NCBI GenBank assembly: GCA_973895155.1
Contig: OZ316899.1
Coordinates: forward strand, 13,764,001-13,828,000
DNA: 64,000 nt
Origin: Marsupella aquatica
Taxonomy: Eukaryota > Marchantiophyta
Reading direction: 5' to 3'
How positions within the stretch are numbered: the stretch's first letter is position 1; each line of letters begins with the position of its first letter. The notes beneath the pieces were generated by a model, which was given only the letters and a program-made list of their open reading frames with translations, was not told the origin of the DNA and ran no database searches. Made by a program: the position numbers and the translations under genes. Below, piece by piece: positions 11,544 to 22,476 of the stretch.

Positions 11544-11922
11544 GACTCTAGTCCTTAGCTAACTACCTGGTAGTGTTACTTCTAACTATCCGTATGAATC
11601 TCCTCGGGAAGTTCTAGAAGGTAAAACCAATGAGTTTTCCCTCTATACCCGAGAGCTAACTAGAACTAAGCCGTAGTTGACAAAGTATCAGATAGAGCAG
11701 ACATACTTAGAAATAAACTACCTACCTAGTACTAGCTCTTGTTACCCATATGTATCTCCTTGGGAAATTCTAAACAGAAAACCTATGTTTCCCCCTTCTC
11801 CATGAGGGTTAACTGGAATTAGACCATAGCCGGTACATACCGGATAGAGAATACGTATGCAAGAAAACTAACACTAAGCATCCTTGTGCAAAATTTGAAG
11901 CCTTGCACAATGCTCCGTGAAA
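11544..11922. other. Copia 3' untranslated region with degenerate direct repeat
   Basis: There is no coding domain. Two diverged units of about 145 bp (roughly 11,566-11,711 and 11,714-11,856) share the series CTACCT, CTAACTA/GTTACCC, TATG.ATCTCCT.GGGAA.TTCTA, TTTCCC and AGATAGA-type words. Confidence 0.5.
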
Positions 11923-12514
11923 CTAGCCAAAGGAATGACTTTGGTTAATTAACATATCAGCAGGATTGAGTTTTCCATCAATCTTGATTAACTCAATCTC
12001 TTTCTCAGCAACAACTTGCCTGAGAAAATGATACCTGATATCAATGTGCTTTACCTTGCCATGCGTCACTTGGTTTGCCGCAATATGTATAGCACTATTG
12101 CTATCACAATGAAGATCCTCCAACTTACACATCCTCCTGCCAACATGAAAGAATACCCTGTTGTAGACTTTTGCTGATCCAAATCACCACCGTAGTCTGA
12201 ATCCACATATCCAACAACGCATTGTTTGAATGTGCATCAAACAACAAACCAGATGTGCCGTGTAAGTACCTTAGAATCCATTTGACTGTTTTCCAATATA
12301 CCTTCCCTGGGTTAACCATGTACCTACTCACCACACCCACAGCACGCGTTATGTCTGGTCGAGTACTAACCATAAGGTACATCAAACTACCCACTGCACT
12401 GTCGTAAGGAATCTTAGACATCAACCCCTTTTCAATTGCATCTGTGGGACAAGATGGGGCCAAAAGCTTGAAATGTGTTGCCAGAGGAGTAGTTACATCC
12501 TTAGCACTTGCCAT
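11923..12514 (-). pseudogene. Ty1/copia: end of RT and RNase H
   Basis: The first block (12,125-12,514) has NMASAKDVTTPLATHFKL, the conserved SKIPYDSAVGSLMYLMVSTR and PDITRAVGVVSRYMVNPGK, then the start of RNase H. The second block (11,923-12,132) has the RNase H end: CDSNSAIHIAANQVTH, VKHIDIRYHFLRQVV and NPADMLINQ. Frameshifts separate the blocks. After ADML a further frameshift hides the natural C-terminus (VIPLASFTEHCARLQIL), which ends at TAG near 11,876. Same element as 12,550-14,553. Confidence 0.92.
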
Positions 12515-12549
12515 GTTGAACTTGCAAGTACCTTCTTTGTATACTTACT

Positions 12550-13635
12550 CTATGTCAGCCACAATTTTCCCTTTTTCCTGTCTCTATGAATCTCCATCTC
12601 AAGTATGCATCTTGTTGATCCTAAATCCTTCATACTAAACTCTGAGCTCTTGAACTGAGTCTTGAGTTTAATAATCTCTGCCATATCATCCACATAAAGG
12701 ACCAGAACAATGAAACCAAACATTGCATTGCTCACCTTCTTCATGTAGACACAACAGTCATATTCAATCTGAACAAAACCCAGTAACAACATAAAGGTAT
12801 AAAACCTCTTGTTCCACTGCCTTGGACTTTGTTTCAGACCATAAAGCGACTTCAACAGCTTACACATCAAGTGCTCCCTACCCTTAGCCACAAATCCTTG
12901 TGGCCGCCTCATGAATATCAATTCATCTAGTAGTCCATACAAAAAAGCTGTGACTACATCCATATGCTCCATGCACAGATCAAACAGAGCAACCAATGCC
13001 ATAATCAAGCGCAAAGTAGCCATCGCTACTACTGGTGAGAAGACCTCATTATAGTCCACACTCTTCCTTTGGGTGAATCCCTTGGCCACAAGCCTGGCCT
13101 TGTAGATCTTCTCTGCATGTTCAAAAGCGTCATCCTTCTTCTTGAACACCCACTTGTTGTCAATGACCTGTTTACCTTCAGGAAGCTTAGCCAACTCCCA
13201 AGTCTTGTTCTTATGCAGTGATTGCATCTCTATTTGCATGGCAACACTCCATTGTGCTTTATCCATAAAAGACATGGCTTCACCATATGGAAATGGATCA
13301 CCATCTTCTGTAAGCATAATGGCTCCAGAATCATCAATATCATCATCACTCTCCAACTGGTATGAGGAAAACCATGTACCATACCTTTTTGGAGCTTGAA
13401 CTGGCCGTGAAGATGACCGCCTAGATGACTCACCCACACTAGGAGCAACTGATTCTCCACTCACTATAGCTGCTGGTACTGGAGCCAATGGTACCGTCGG
13501 CACTGGTGTTGGTCCATGAGCATACTCATGCTCAATCTCCCCCTCAATCGTGTCAGCATCAGGAGTATGTGGCATTTCTTCCCCCTCCTTCAATGATGGA
13601 CCTTCATTGAAGGAAACATCCCTGCTGACTACCAA
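12550..13635 (-). pseudogene. Ty1/copia reverse transcriptase
   Basis: Motifs in order: a variable acidic linker; the RT start (WSVAMQIEMQSLHKNKTWEL, NKWVFKKK); YKARLVAKGFTQ; DVVTAFLYGLLDELIFMRRP with the first catalytic Asp; SLYGLKQSPRQWNKRF; and VLYVDDM with the catalytic Asp pair. About seven residues usually found after YVDDM seem deleted (YVDDMAEIIKLK). The frame stops at TAG 12,550 inside LWLT(stop)SKY, where the family has Gln. The frame overlaps the integrase block at 13,604-13,635 in a different phase. Non-functional, but only lightly decayed. Confidence 0.93.
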
Positions 13636-14185
13636 CTTTTGCGCCTCTGGGTTCCAAAAGACAATACCCTTTTACTCCCTTCTGGTAGCCAAGAAACACA
13701 CATTTCATAGACTTTGGGTCAAGCTTATTTTGTGAAACTGGAGGCAACAACGCATATGCCTCACATCCAAACACACGCAACCTCGTGTAATCTGCAGGTC
13801 TCTTGTGCCATATCTCAAACGAAGTCTTAAGACCAATACTACTAACTGGAGACAATGTTAGCAGGTAAGTTACTGTGTTGATAGCTTCAGCCCAAAAGAT
13901 CTTTGATAGATTTGCTTGGCTCAAGATACTTCTGTACCTCTCCAATAGTGTCATGTTCAGCCTCTCAGAAACACCATTCTGTTGAAGAGTATATACATTG
14001 GTCAAATGTTGGGTAATGCCTTCACGCTCTAAATAGAGATGAAACTCATTAGAGATATACTCACCTCCATTGTCTGAACAAAGAAATTTCACCTTCTTCC
14101 CTGTTTGTGTCTTAACCTGCATCTTCCACTTCTTGAAGATTGAGAACACCTCAGACTTCTCACGCATAAAGTACACCCAAATCAT
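13604..14185 (-). pseudogene. Ty1/copia integrase core
   Basis: DDE integrase core: VKFLCSDNGGEYISNEFHLY carries the second Asp, and QQNGVSERLNMTLLERYRSI carries the Glu. Then come FWAEAINTVTYLL and the conserved FEIWHKRPADYTRLRVFGCE and KCVFLGYQKGVKGY. The first Asp lies in the upstream decayed part. Together with 14,186-14,553 it forms the integrase of the copia element that the big gypsy element split. Confidence 0.93.
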
Positions 14186-14553
14186 CCTTGAATAATCATC
14201 AATAAAATACTTAATACTTCATAATACGTAATACTTCATTCATGACATTGAGAGCTCAGGTGATTCCCACACATAAGAATGAATGTAATCCAAAATATCT
14301 TTAGAGGTATGATTGGTTGCTGATAAACTTACACGATGCTGCTTACCAAGGACACAATGTTGACAAAACCCCAACTTGCATGATTTTGCGCCTGGCAAGA
14401 GATTCTATTTGCACAACACAGTCAGCCCTTTCTCACTCATGTGACCCAACCGTGCATGCCACAATCATGTCTGATCCACCTCTGATGAAATTGAATTGGC
14501 ACTACCAAGAATTGTGGTGCCTACTAGGATATATACTTAGATTACCCTGCTTC
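14186..14553 (-). pseudogene. Ty1/copia GAG-pre-integrase and integrase zinc domain, with stops
   Basis: On the minus strand the frame reads GSANSISSEVDQT, a TGA stop (14,465-14,467), LWHARLGHMSEKGLTVLCK, a TAG stop (14,405-14,407), NLLPGAKSCKLGFCQHCVLG. This is the GAG-pre-integrase domain with the zinc ligands His-His (WHARLGH) and Cys-Cys (CQHC). The stops sit where relatives have Arg and Gln, that is CGA to TGA and CAG to TAG. The frame ends at the gypsy insertion point and resumes at 30,117. Confidence 0.85.
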
Positions 14554-14558
14554 CTACC
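14554..14558. other. Target-site duplication, left (CTACC)
   Basis: CTACC directly precedes the LTR start TGTGGTGCG. The same five bases follow the other LTR at 30,112-30,116. Confidence 0.93.
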
Positions 14559-14803
14559 TGTGGTGCGTCCCATGGCTCCCTAAACCCAAGAAACCCCCCA
14601 GCTCAAGCCGATTCCTGCAGGTTTCGCGCTTGGCGAGGCCGTTTCCGTGGCTTAGCGGCATGGGACGCTGCTAACCTTCTACTACTACTATTAACATTTT
14701 ACACACATATACTGGACAGATCCTTCATCGGGTCATGAGATACGTAGCCGGCCTAATCTAGGCCTTCCCCTGTCTTCCCCTCCGTCTTGTTAGGTATGTT
14801 TGG

Positions 14804-14819
14804 ATTCCGCCGCCGGAAT
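14804..14819 (-). promoter_or_regulatory. Conserved quasi-palindrome in LTR U5 (gypsy 3' LTR)
   Basis: ATTCCG-CCGC-CGGAAT. The same block with flanking ATACCTA-type sequence occurs near the 3' end of family-B (1,460) and of the 35.8-37.8-kb LTR (37,606). The other LTR of this element has AATCCG-CCGT-CGGAAT at 25,695. Confidence 0.55.
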
Positions 14820-15470
14820 GATCCCCAATAGGCTTGGTTAAGCCGCTAAGACCTCTCTCAGCTCGACACATCCAACTCTCACTCCCCTGCTTACTTTCCT
14901 TCCTTTTGGTTGATGTGGGCACTCTTCACACAAGTTAATGCGACACACAAATAGCAAAATGACTCATTCTGACTGAGTCATACCATGCACTTGCCATACA
15001 AACAGTACATCTCATACACAAGCTCTGCGAACTAAGCCGTGAGGCCAACTCTATTCAGCTCTTAGGCATGAGGAAACATGAATATACACAAGGGTCACTG
15101 TATGACTAACCGAGAGCTTCTCGTACTACTTGATCCCAGCCCGGCTGGTGCAAACTAAAAACTTGCTAAAGAAGAGGCCCTGAGCTCCCCGCTACCCAGG
15201 TACTTATCCTGGTAGTGGATCCACCATTCTTTGCATCGTAAGCCTAATCTACTTAACAGTAATCTACTTGACCGAATCTACCTATGTACAGCAAGGCAGG
15301 AGCACAAGTGTTGCTCCTACCAGTGGGACCGCAATCCCACTAAGCTAAGTGTCAGGGCCGCTCCTGGTCCTGATCCTAATCCTAAACTTGGAGATCCGCG
15401 CCCGCCCTACCCACTCACGCCTCCTCCCTCCACGTCCGCCCTCCCTAAAAGGAACGGCGCCCTTGCACCG

Positions 15471-18400
15471 TCACGACACCGGTGGTGGATCCTTAATGGA
15501 CGCCCCCAACGCTTCCTCCTCAGCCACTGCCGTAGGTTCATTTTCTGACAGATTACCTGCCCTTGACTGAGTCAACTCTCCATCGGCCTGACTGGGTCCA
15601 CCATCGGCGTCGGCATCGGCTCGGGAATCGGTTACGGCCTCAGCCTCGGCTACGGTCTCCCCGGCCTGCTCAAGAGGCGGATCTGGAATACCGGCCTCAT
15701 TACTGAGTAGTTCGGCTTGGGCCGCACCACCGCCACCTGGGATGATAGCGGGATCTATTGCCGTATTCATGCCGGAGGATGGTGCTGGTTCTACCTCCTT
15801 GGTCACCACGGCTTGTGGAGTCGGATTACTCCTTGACCCTGAAGGTTTCCGCTTTTTCTTCTTTTCTGGTTCGGCAGCTGGTCCCTTCCCCTTCCCACTT
15901 ACTTCCGGTACTGGTGCAGGTGGCGCGGCTTTTTCTTCGGCCAGTACCACTCCTGGTAACTTGGTTGCCCCAATTGGAGTTGGGCCTGATGAAGACAAGC
16001 ACTTAAATACTGCGGCTTGTTTCTTCAGCCGCTCCGTTTGGTTGTCGGCCCGCCGCTGGAGGTTCTCCATCTTCCTCGTGATTTCCTCCAACTCCTCCTG
16101 GGTCTCATCCAGGTCCTTGCGTGCCTCCTCTAGTTCCTTCTGGGCTTCCTCCCGTTCTTGTTTCAAGGTAGTCCTCTCCTCCCGGGTTGCTCTTAGCTCC
16201 TTGTCGAGCTCTGCAATGATGACAGACTCCATCTGGTTCATCTTGGCGTAAGTCTGTTTGAGCATCTCGTCCTTCTCCCTTAGGTCGGCCTTGAAGCTGG
16301 CCGTCAGGGACGCAAGCTCCTGCTGCAGCGCCATAATCCCTTGATAGGATTTCCCTAACTCGGCCTCCTTCTGCTCAAGGGCTCCGCGGATTTTCTCGAG
16401 CTCCCCCTTCAATGCCCATTCCTTTCTTTGGGTCTCCGCCATGGCCCGGCTGTTGGCTGTTATGTGGGCCTCCTCTGTATTCTTCAGCTCTTGCTTCCAC
16501 TTCTCCCTCTCTTTGATCGTGTCGGCCAACTCTCCCTACGTCTGAGTCAGTTTTTCCTTGATATTCTGATTATCAACCTGCGCGGTGTCCAACTGCCCCT
16601 GCATGATGTTCAGCTCATGCCGTTTAATCCGCAGTTCATCTTGGGCTTTCTTGGCCGCCCTTAGATCTTCAATCTCGGCTTCCATCCTCCTAAGCCACCG
16701 AATGACCTCGTCCTTCTTGCTTCTCTCTAAAGCCACCGCTTCTTCTAATTGGTGCTTCTCCAACTGCTCCCTATAGAAAAAGGGTCCTACCTCCAACTCC
16801 TCTCCAAAGATGCCGAGCGCAAGTTCCCCACACATCTCACCATACTCCATGGCTCTATTCTTAGCATAGGTGGAGTAAGTAGAAGTGATCGGCATCGCCC
16901 ATCGCGGCCTCTGCTCCCAAGCCGTCCTGCGGATCTCTTCAATCGTGGCTAGAGGTTTTCTTCCTTTTTCGGCTAGCCGCCTGATGTCCTCCGGCCAATC
17001 TCCTCCTGGTAAATCCTTTTCCCTAGCCAGGGCTGCCTCCTCTTCCTGCCTGATTCGCTCCTGAAATTCCTGCACCGTCTGTTTTATGCCGTCAAAGCTC
17101 GGGGGAGCAACATCTGGTGGGGGAGACTCAGGGCTACTCTGCTGGTTGGGGTCCCCTCGCACTACCCTTGGAAGTGTGGGGACAAACCGGCCACAGGTCC
17201 TTACTCCTGGAACGTGATGGTCCGACCCATAGCCGGAATTATCATGGCTGCAGTCCTCCACTGCCTCCTCTACTTCTTGGACGTCCGGCTTCTCCCTCTC
17301 CTCTTCGTCGGTAGGAGCTTCAGGCAATTCTGCCTCAGATTCGGAGCTTGAGATTCCCACATACATTCGAACACCTGGCTTGGATTCCGGCCTGATTCTC
17401 TCCTTGTCTCCAGCAAAGGGGTTTTCTCTTGTGAGCCGGTGTAGGCCTACCTATGTAGTAGTGTCCTGCATTGTTGCCGTTGCCGTTGTTGTTGCCGATG
17501 CCGATTTCTTTTCTTTCTCCAGTAGTTTCAGCAGACTCTGCATGCCTGGTTGCTGCATCGGCAAGTCCTCCTTCCTGGGCCTAAACACCTGCTCGATCGT
17601 AGGGCTAACAGGTGGTTGAGGCTTCTCAGCCAACGGCCTCGGCGTTGGAGCTTCCTCGGGTGCCCTTACCTGCAGGGGAAGTACTGGGGCAAAAGTCTGA
17701 CCTCTGGCATACCGGCACAACAGCGGCATGTGATAGCCAAGCCGCGATACGCTCCCCATGCCGATTACCTGCTGCTCCTCCTTTAAGATCTTCTTCAATT
17801 GGTTGAGGAGGTACCCGTTGTAGTCCCGGCTTGGGTCTGGCCTTTCTGCCAGATAGACCTGTGCTTTGCCGATCTCTGCCCTCGGCAAGTTACAATGCAT
17901 GGTCACCCGCAAGAAATCGATCATCTCTCCTATGTGCGGGTTGGTGCAGGTGTTCCGGAAGAAGCCATTCTTCGTTGATGGCCCGGGGAACGACCGGAAC
18001 TCCTTGTCAGGCAAGGTCTTCCTGGTATCAACTTTGGTCTTATTGCCTATCGGCAAGCCAAACACTTCGGCAATTACCTTGGGAGTAAGATAGAAATCCT
18101 TCCCATATATCCTCGTGCAATTGGTCTCGGGTTCCCATGACCCCACAAATTCTAATAGGTCTGACTCCGGTACCTCCGGCTTCAGCCATGGTAATCTTAC
18201 AAAGGCCTCTAAGCCGGATCCGGCCATGAAGCCTTGGTACTTCTTGGTCTGCATGGCCGTAAAGCATGCATCCTCCTCCCGTGCAAAATGTAGTTGCACC
18301 TCCACCGGTAGGGTTGCCGCCCAGCCCTTCCAGGTGTCATCCCTGGTTGGAATGGCCTTGATGGGATCGACCTCCTCCTCTTCGGCTTCTCCCTGCCTCC

Positions 18401-19106
18401 TGCTCTGCTGCTCGGCTGGCTTCTTTGGTGCCGCCGACCTCGTTCTTTTTGCCGGGGTGGCTTCATCGTTGACGGCTCCCTTCCTCTTCATCTCTGCTGC
18501 CGTGGAGGTTTCTCCTAGCACCATTGCCTGGGTCCACCTTTCCGTGCTACCCTTTAATTCCCAGTGTATGTCGTTGCAGTTCTTGATGGCCTCTCGGATG
18601 CCGACGACGCTGTCTTTGCAAAACAGAAGATCGTCGAGTTGATTGGAAGTAGGCGTCCACAGGAACTCGTCCTTGATGAGTTCGCCTCCTAAGAAAGCTG
18701 TCTTCTGCAGCTCCCACAATCGAGCGAGCTCCTGCCGTTCTCGAGCTGCCCTTTCTGATTCCTCGTCCTCGTAAGTCTTGATGTACTCAGTTGCCCGTTC
18801 GAACAGGCATCCCCAGAAATGTGCCGCTTGATTGACGTTGCTCATACCCTCCTTAGGTCGATCGTCGGTATCTACTCTCTCCCCAAGTGCTTGCCTAAGC
18901 AGCTGACAGTAGTTGGCCTCCCGTAGTCGTCTGCCTAGTTCGTGCTCGCAAATGAGCCACCATCTCCTGCAAGCGCTCCCTACCCCTCTCCTCTGCCTGT
19001 CCTTCTTCCCGTTGATCCTTCCTAGCCGCCGATGCTTAACGCGCCCTAACCCTAATCGAGTTTTCACCCTCAGCGTCCTTACCTCCGGCCTCGGCCCGGG
19101 TTCCAT
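15471..19106 (-). CDS. LTR-encoded protein (about 1,212 codons, two in-frame TAG)
   Basis: One uninterrupted phase runs from ATG 19,106 (MEPGPRPEVR) to TGA at 15,471. It is broken only by TAG at 17,451-17,453 (present in both LTRs) and TAG at 16,536-16,538 (this LTR only; the other has CAG, Gln). Order: Arg-rich start; MSNVNQAAHFWG helix-rich part (about residues 87-205); an NLS-like KR stretch (about 212-235); a part resembling plant mobile-domain / plant transposon proteins (about 265-440: RLPWLKPEVPES, IYGKDFYLTPKVIAEVFGLP); a Pro-rich linker; a long coiled coil (about 780-1,035); and a Glu/Ala/Pro-rich tail with KKKKRK. No enzyme motif is visible. The ATG is shared with family-B LTR, and a TATAAAC box lies about 20 nt upstream. 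A structural or chromatin-related role is only a guess. Confidence 0.7.
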
Positions 19107-19209
19107 GGTTGCCCCTAATTGTTTATATTTTCCTTGTTTTGTCCCTATACTAAGGTGTTCCTAGGGTGCCTTCCTACTTTACCCACTTAACTGGCCGAGT
19201 GATTCCTGT

Positions 19210-20562
19210 CTAGGCATCACATAGCTCCCCACTTAATTGTGAAGCGTCCTCGCGAACCACTTCATCTTCGTCCATATAGTATTTCTTGAGGCGGTCATAA
19301 TGGATGCGAACTGGATATACCTCTCCCGTAATGTTGGCCAATTGTACGGAGCCATTGGGGAACATCATGGTTACTCTAAAGGGTCCTAACCAGCGAGTGT
19401 AAAGCTTTCCTGGAAACCTACTATACCTACTGTCATAAAGTAGCACAAGATCACCGGTGTGAATACTAACTACTTTCAACTTTTTATCATACTGCTGCTT
19501 CATGATATTCTGTCTATATTCTACTCTCTCGGCTGAAATCATTCTCGCCTCCTCTAAAGCTTCTAACCTATATTCTCGCTCCTTTAGGCTCTCCTCCGCT
19601 GAGGCTCTTTCCTCAATTGTAACTTGAAATGTCGGTATCTCAAGTTGCATGGGTACCAGGGCTTCTTGTCCAAAGGTTAAGAAGAAGGGTGTATGACCGG
19701 TAGTGGATTTATAGGCAAGATTGTAAGCAAAAACAGCAGCAAACAATTTATCATCCCAATCGAGTTTGTTCTGAGCTACTGTCTTGTTCAATATCTTTCC
19801 TATAATTCCGTTTGCTCGTTCTGTCAACCCATTTGCCTTTAGATGGTAGGGAGTAGTAGGCCTATGTTTAACTAAATACTGCTCATTTAAACGACTAATT
19901 ATATCATTCAAAAAATGGGTTCCTCTATCACTAACTAATTCTAGGGGTGCTCCATACCTGGTGAAGATCTGCTCATACATGAATTTAGCCGTAGTAATTG
20001 CATCATCCTTCGTTGTTGGTCTGGCCTCTACCCATTTAGTTGCATAATCCGTAGCCAGGATTATGTACTTGTTCCGTTGAGGGTGGGTCAGTGGTTTCAG
20101 AGGTCCAATGTAATCAATACCCCACTTCTCGAATGGTGCCAGAGGTAGAATAGGGTGCAGTGGATGTCTGGTGGACGCCCTTGGTCCTCCCGCTCGTTGA
20201 CAAGGATCGCATTGTTTGATAAACTGATAGACATCCTTGTGCAAGGTGGGCCACCAGCAACCGGCATTTAATATCTTCTTAGACGTGGTTACTGGGGCAA
20301 AATGTCCTCCGGCTTCCTCTCCATGCATGGCCCGTAGGACTCGTTTTACCTCTCCCTTTTCCAAACACCTTTGAATCGTGCCGTTGATTCCATGCTTGTG
20401 CAGTATGCCTTTAATGCACTGATACTGTCTGACCTTCCGCACAAAGACTGCGGCTTGCTCTCGGCTTAATCCTGGCTGTAATCTGGAAGTGCTGAGAAAT
20501 TGTAAAATCTCAGGGTACCATGTATCAGCTATTTCCACAACGAATAGCTCCTCGTCGGGGAA
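19210..20562 (-). CDS. Gypsy integrase
   Basis: Inserts element cDNA into the genome. Seen in order: zinc domain with HGEEAGGHF (His-His) and QCDPCQRAGG (Cys-Cys); catalytic core with KWGIDYIGPLKPL (Asp), LELVSDRGTHF (Asp) and ANGLTERANGII (Glu); and a C-terminal part with YSRFPGKLYTRWLGPF typical of gypsy integrases without chromodomain. The phase is the same as the RT frame and is separated from it only by TGA at 20,563-20,565, after which FPDEELFVVEIADTW reads on. The frame ends at a TAG inside the LTR (CCTAGACAGG), so the last residues are coded by the LTR. Catalytic residues look intact. Confidence 0.95.
   Translation of the reverse strand, partial: FPDEELFVVEIADTWYPEILQFLSTSRLQPGLSREQAAVFVRKVRQYQCIKGILHKHGINGTIQRCLEKGEVKRVLRAMHGEEAGGHFAPVTTSKKILNAGCWWPTLHKDVYQFIKQCDPCQRAGGPRASTRHPLHPILPLAPFEKWGIDYIGPLKPLTHPQRNKYIILATDYATKWVEARPTTKDDAITTAKFMYEQIFTRYGAPLELVSDRGTHFLNDIISRLNEQYLVKHRPTTPYHLKANGLTERANGIIGKILNKTVAQNKLDWDDKLFAAVFAYNLAYKSTTGHTPFFLTFGQEALVPMQLEIPTFQVTIEERASAEESLKEREYRLEALEEARMISAERVEYRQNIMKQQYDKKLKVVSIHTGDLVLLYDSRYSRFPGKLYTRWLGPFRVTMMFPNGSVQLANITGEVYPVRIHYDRLKKYYMDEDEVVREDASQLSGELCDA
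19222..19236 (-). other. Polypurine tract of the gypsy element
   Basis: TTAAGTGGGGAGCTA on the minus strand, directly before the 3' LTR start TGTGATGCC. Confidence 0.8.
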
Positions 20563-22476
20563 TCAATCATCGATGCAATCCGTGGCAGGTTTACCTGTGA
20601 TCCTTGAAAAGAAGTCGGCATTGGCGTGTAACTTTCCCGGCTTGATCCTCAGCTCATAGTCAAACTTCTGTAATAGCAAAATCCATCTTGCTACTCTGCC
20701 TGTAAGGTCCGGCTTATTGACTAGGTACTTCAAACTTTCATGATCGGTATGAAAGATTACCTTGTACCCTAGTAAATAATGCCTAAACTTTTTACAAGAA
20801 TAAATGACTCCTAATGCTTCTCTCTCTGTGGTGGAGTAGTTCCGTTTGGCATCGGCAAGCTGACGGCTTGCGAAGTATATGGGATGGTCCCTTCCTTTCT
20901 CATCCAACTGACTTAGTACTGAGCCGATACAGAACCCCGAGACATCTACAAAAACATGAAAATCTTTGTTCCAGTCCGGTGCTATCATGACTGGGGCCTC
21001 TACTAACATCTGCTTCAATTCTACCACCGCTGTGACTCGTTCGGGTGTGGGTTCGAAGTCTGCTCCTGTCTTGAGCATGTTGGTTAATGGTAAAGCTAGC
21101 TTGGCAAAATCCTTGATGAACCGGCGATAGTAACCAATGCATCCCAAGAAGGATCTTACATCCTTTATGTTCTTAGGTTGCATGATATCTAGCCATACTG
21201 CTAGCTTACCTTTGTCAATCTCAATGCCCTTCCTTGATACCTTGTGACCTAGTAGCACCCCCTCGGTTACTGCAAAGAAACATTTATCTGGGTGTAACTT
21301 GAGACCCACCTCTCTACATCTCATGAAGGTTTTCCTGAGGTATTTAGCATGTTTCGATGCCTTCCCAAATACTGCAAAGTCATCAATGAAGATTTCCATG
21401 AACTTTCTCAAGTAATCATGAAAAATGTTCACCATGAATCGTTGAAACATAGCTGGTGCGTTGCAGAGTCCAAACGGCATACGATTGAAGACATAGATCC
21501 CCCATTCCGTGATGAAGGCCGTCTTGATTTGGTCTTCCTGCCGAATCCTGATTTGGTTATAACCAGAGTATCCATCCATGAATGAATATAGTTCATGACT
21601 GGCTACCATGTCTAGTACCATATCAGTAAACGGTAAAGGAAAATGGTCTTTTAATGTTGCTTCATTTAGCTTCCTGTAATCCTGACAAACCCGGATCTTG
21701 GGTTTACCATCGGGTCCAGCTTTCTTGGGAACTATCACAATTGGAGACACCCAGTCTGAATGCAGGACTGGAGTGATGAATCCAGCTTCCACTAGTTTGT
21801 CGATTTCTGTTTTGACCAGCAGGGAATACTTCGGGTTCATCCTTCGAATTGGTTGTCGAAATGATTTGGCTCCTAACATGAGATCAATTCGATGTTCCCC
21901 TAGTGTTGGATCTACTCCCTTTAGATCTTGGTGACTCCATGCAAACACATCCTGAAATTCAATCAATAAGTCACTGATCTCTTTCTCGAGCTCAGGTGCT
22001 AGGTTTCTCCCTAAGTTCAGTTCTCTTCCCTCTCCTAAGTCGAGCTTCCGATATTGCCGTGCTTGGATCATATTAATCTGCTTCTTCAAATTCGGGTCCA
22101 GTTCGGCTTCCAGTCTCTCCAATCTCATACCTCCATAAACTGGAATCTCGGCTGGACTAGCCGAGTCGGTCCCTTCCTTGGTGTCCATAGATTGTCCCCT
22201 TGCCGGTCTATTCGGTTTTGAATTGGTGGTCGGCTCCCCTTCCTGTCTTGGCTCTGGATTGTGTTTGTCCATCTCATCCACCTCTTGCTCCTGAGAGTCA
22301 GGCCGTTGTGCTCTCTCGGCTTCTAATAGGGCCTCAATTTGTTCTGCCCTCGTAATCGGCTTGTATGCCGATCCCTTGGTATTTAATTCCTTGCCGATGA
22401 TCGATGGCGTTGTGAACCCTGCCGGCTCTGCCACAACGCCTGCAGAAAATCCACTGTCCCTGCTACTGCTCCCCAC
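20563..22476 (-). CDS. Gypsy reverse transcriptase-RNase H
   Basis: Copies element RNA into DNA and removes the RNA strand. RT: IDKLVEAGFITPVLHSDWVS, IRVCQDYRKLNEAT, SFMDGYSGYNQIRI (first Asp), NRMPFGLCNAPAMFQRFM, EIFIDDFAVFGK (Asp-Asp) and VLLGHKVSRKGI. RNase H: FHVFVDVSGFCIGSVLSQ (Asp; usual form DASG), NYSTTEREALGVIY (Glu), IFHTDHESLKYL (Asp) and LHANADFFSR. It lies in the -1 phase relative to the gag-protease frame, overlapping it over 22,383-22,476; I saw no standard slippery heptamer there. It ends at a TGA before integrase. Confidence 0.95.
   Translation of the reverse strand: MGSSSRDSGFSAGVVAEPAGFTTPSIIGKELNTKGSAYKPITRAEQIEALLEAERAQRPDSQEQEVDEMDKHNPEPRQEGEPTTNSKPNRPARGQSMDTKEGTDSASPAEIPVYGGMRLERLEAELDPNLKKQINMIQARQYRKLDLGEGRELNLGRNLAPELEKEISDLLIEFQDVFAWSHQDLKGVDPTLGEHRIDLMLGAKSFRQPIRRMNPKYSLLVKTEIDKLVEAGFITPVLHSDWVSPIVIVPKKAGPDGKPKIRVCQDYRKLNEATLKDHFPLPFTDMVLDMVASHELYSFMDGYSGYNQIRIRQEDQIKTAFITEWGIYVFNRMPFGLCNAPAMFQRFMVNIFHDYLRKFMEIFIDDFAVFGKASKHAKYLRKTFMRCREVGLKLHPDKCFFAVTEGVLLGHKVSRKGIEIDKGKLAVWLDIMQPKNIKDVRSFLGCIGYYRRFIKDFAKLALPLTNMLKTGADFEPTPERVTAVVELKQMLVEAPVMIAPDWNKDFHVFVDVSGFCIGSVLSQLDEKGRDHPIYFASRQLADAKRNYSTTEREALGVIYSCKKFRHYLLGYKVIFHTDHESLKYLVNKPDLTGRVARWILLLQKFDYELRIKPGKLHANADFFSRITGKPATDCIDD

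Larger units (their letters stand above)
1..16294. repeat. Large direct duplication, copy A (visible part)
   Basis: This stretch is repeated almost base for base 47,706 bp further on. Base 1 matches base 47,707, and the match runs to the end of the window. Outside the big LTR I saw by eye about 20 differences, mostly transitions plus a few 1-nt indels (for example one C fewer in copy B near 1,945, and one extra base in copy B near 2,960). The left edge lies before the window, so the true length is unknown. It could be a tandem segmental duplication, or two haplotypes placed in series by assembly. Confidence 0.97.
14559..19221 (-). repeat. 3' LTR of the gypsy element (left)
   Basis: 4,663 bp; TGTGGTGCGTCCC to GGCATCACA on the plus strand. 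It holds the frame at 15,471-19,106. The 912 bp between the LTR edge and the frame end (14,559-15,470) has no gene but holds the conserved quasi-palindrome at 14,804. Confidence 0.96.

Noticed and set aside
15742-16251. Long plus-strand open frames opposite the coiled coil (also 26,603-27,142 and 63,418-63,957)
   Set aside because: They are Ser/Phe-rich shadows of the Glu/Lys-rich coiled-coil frame on the other strand; no domain and no independent start signal.
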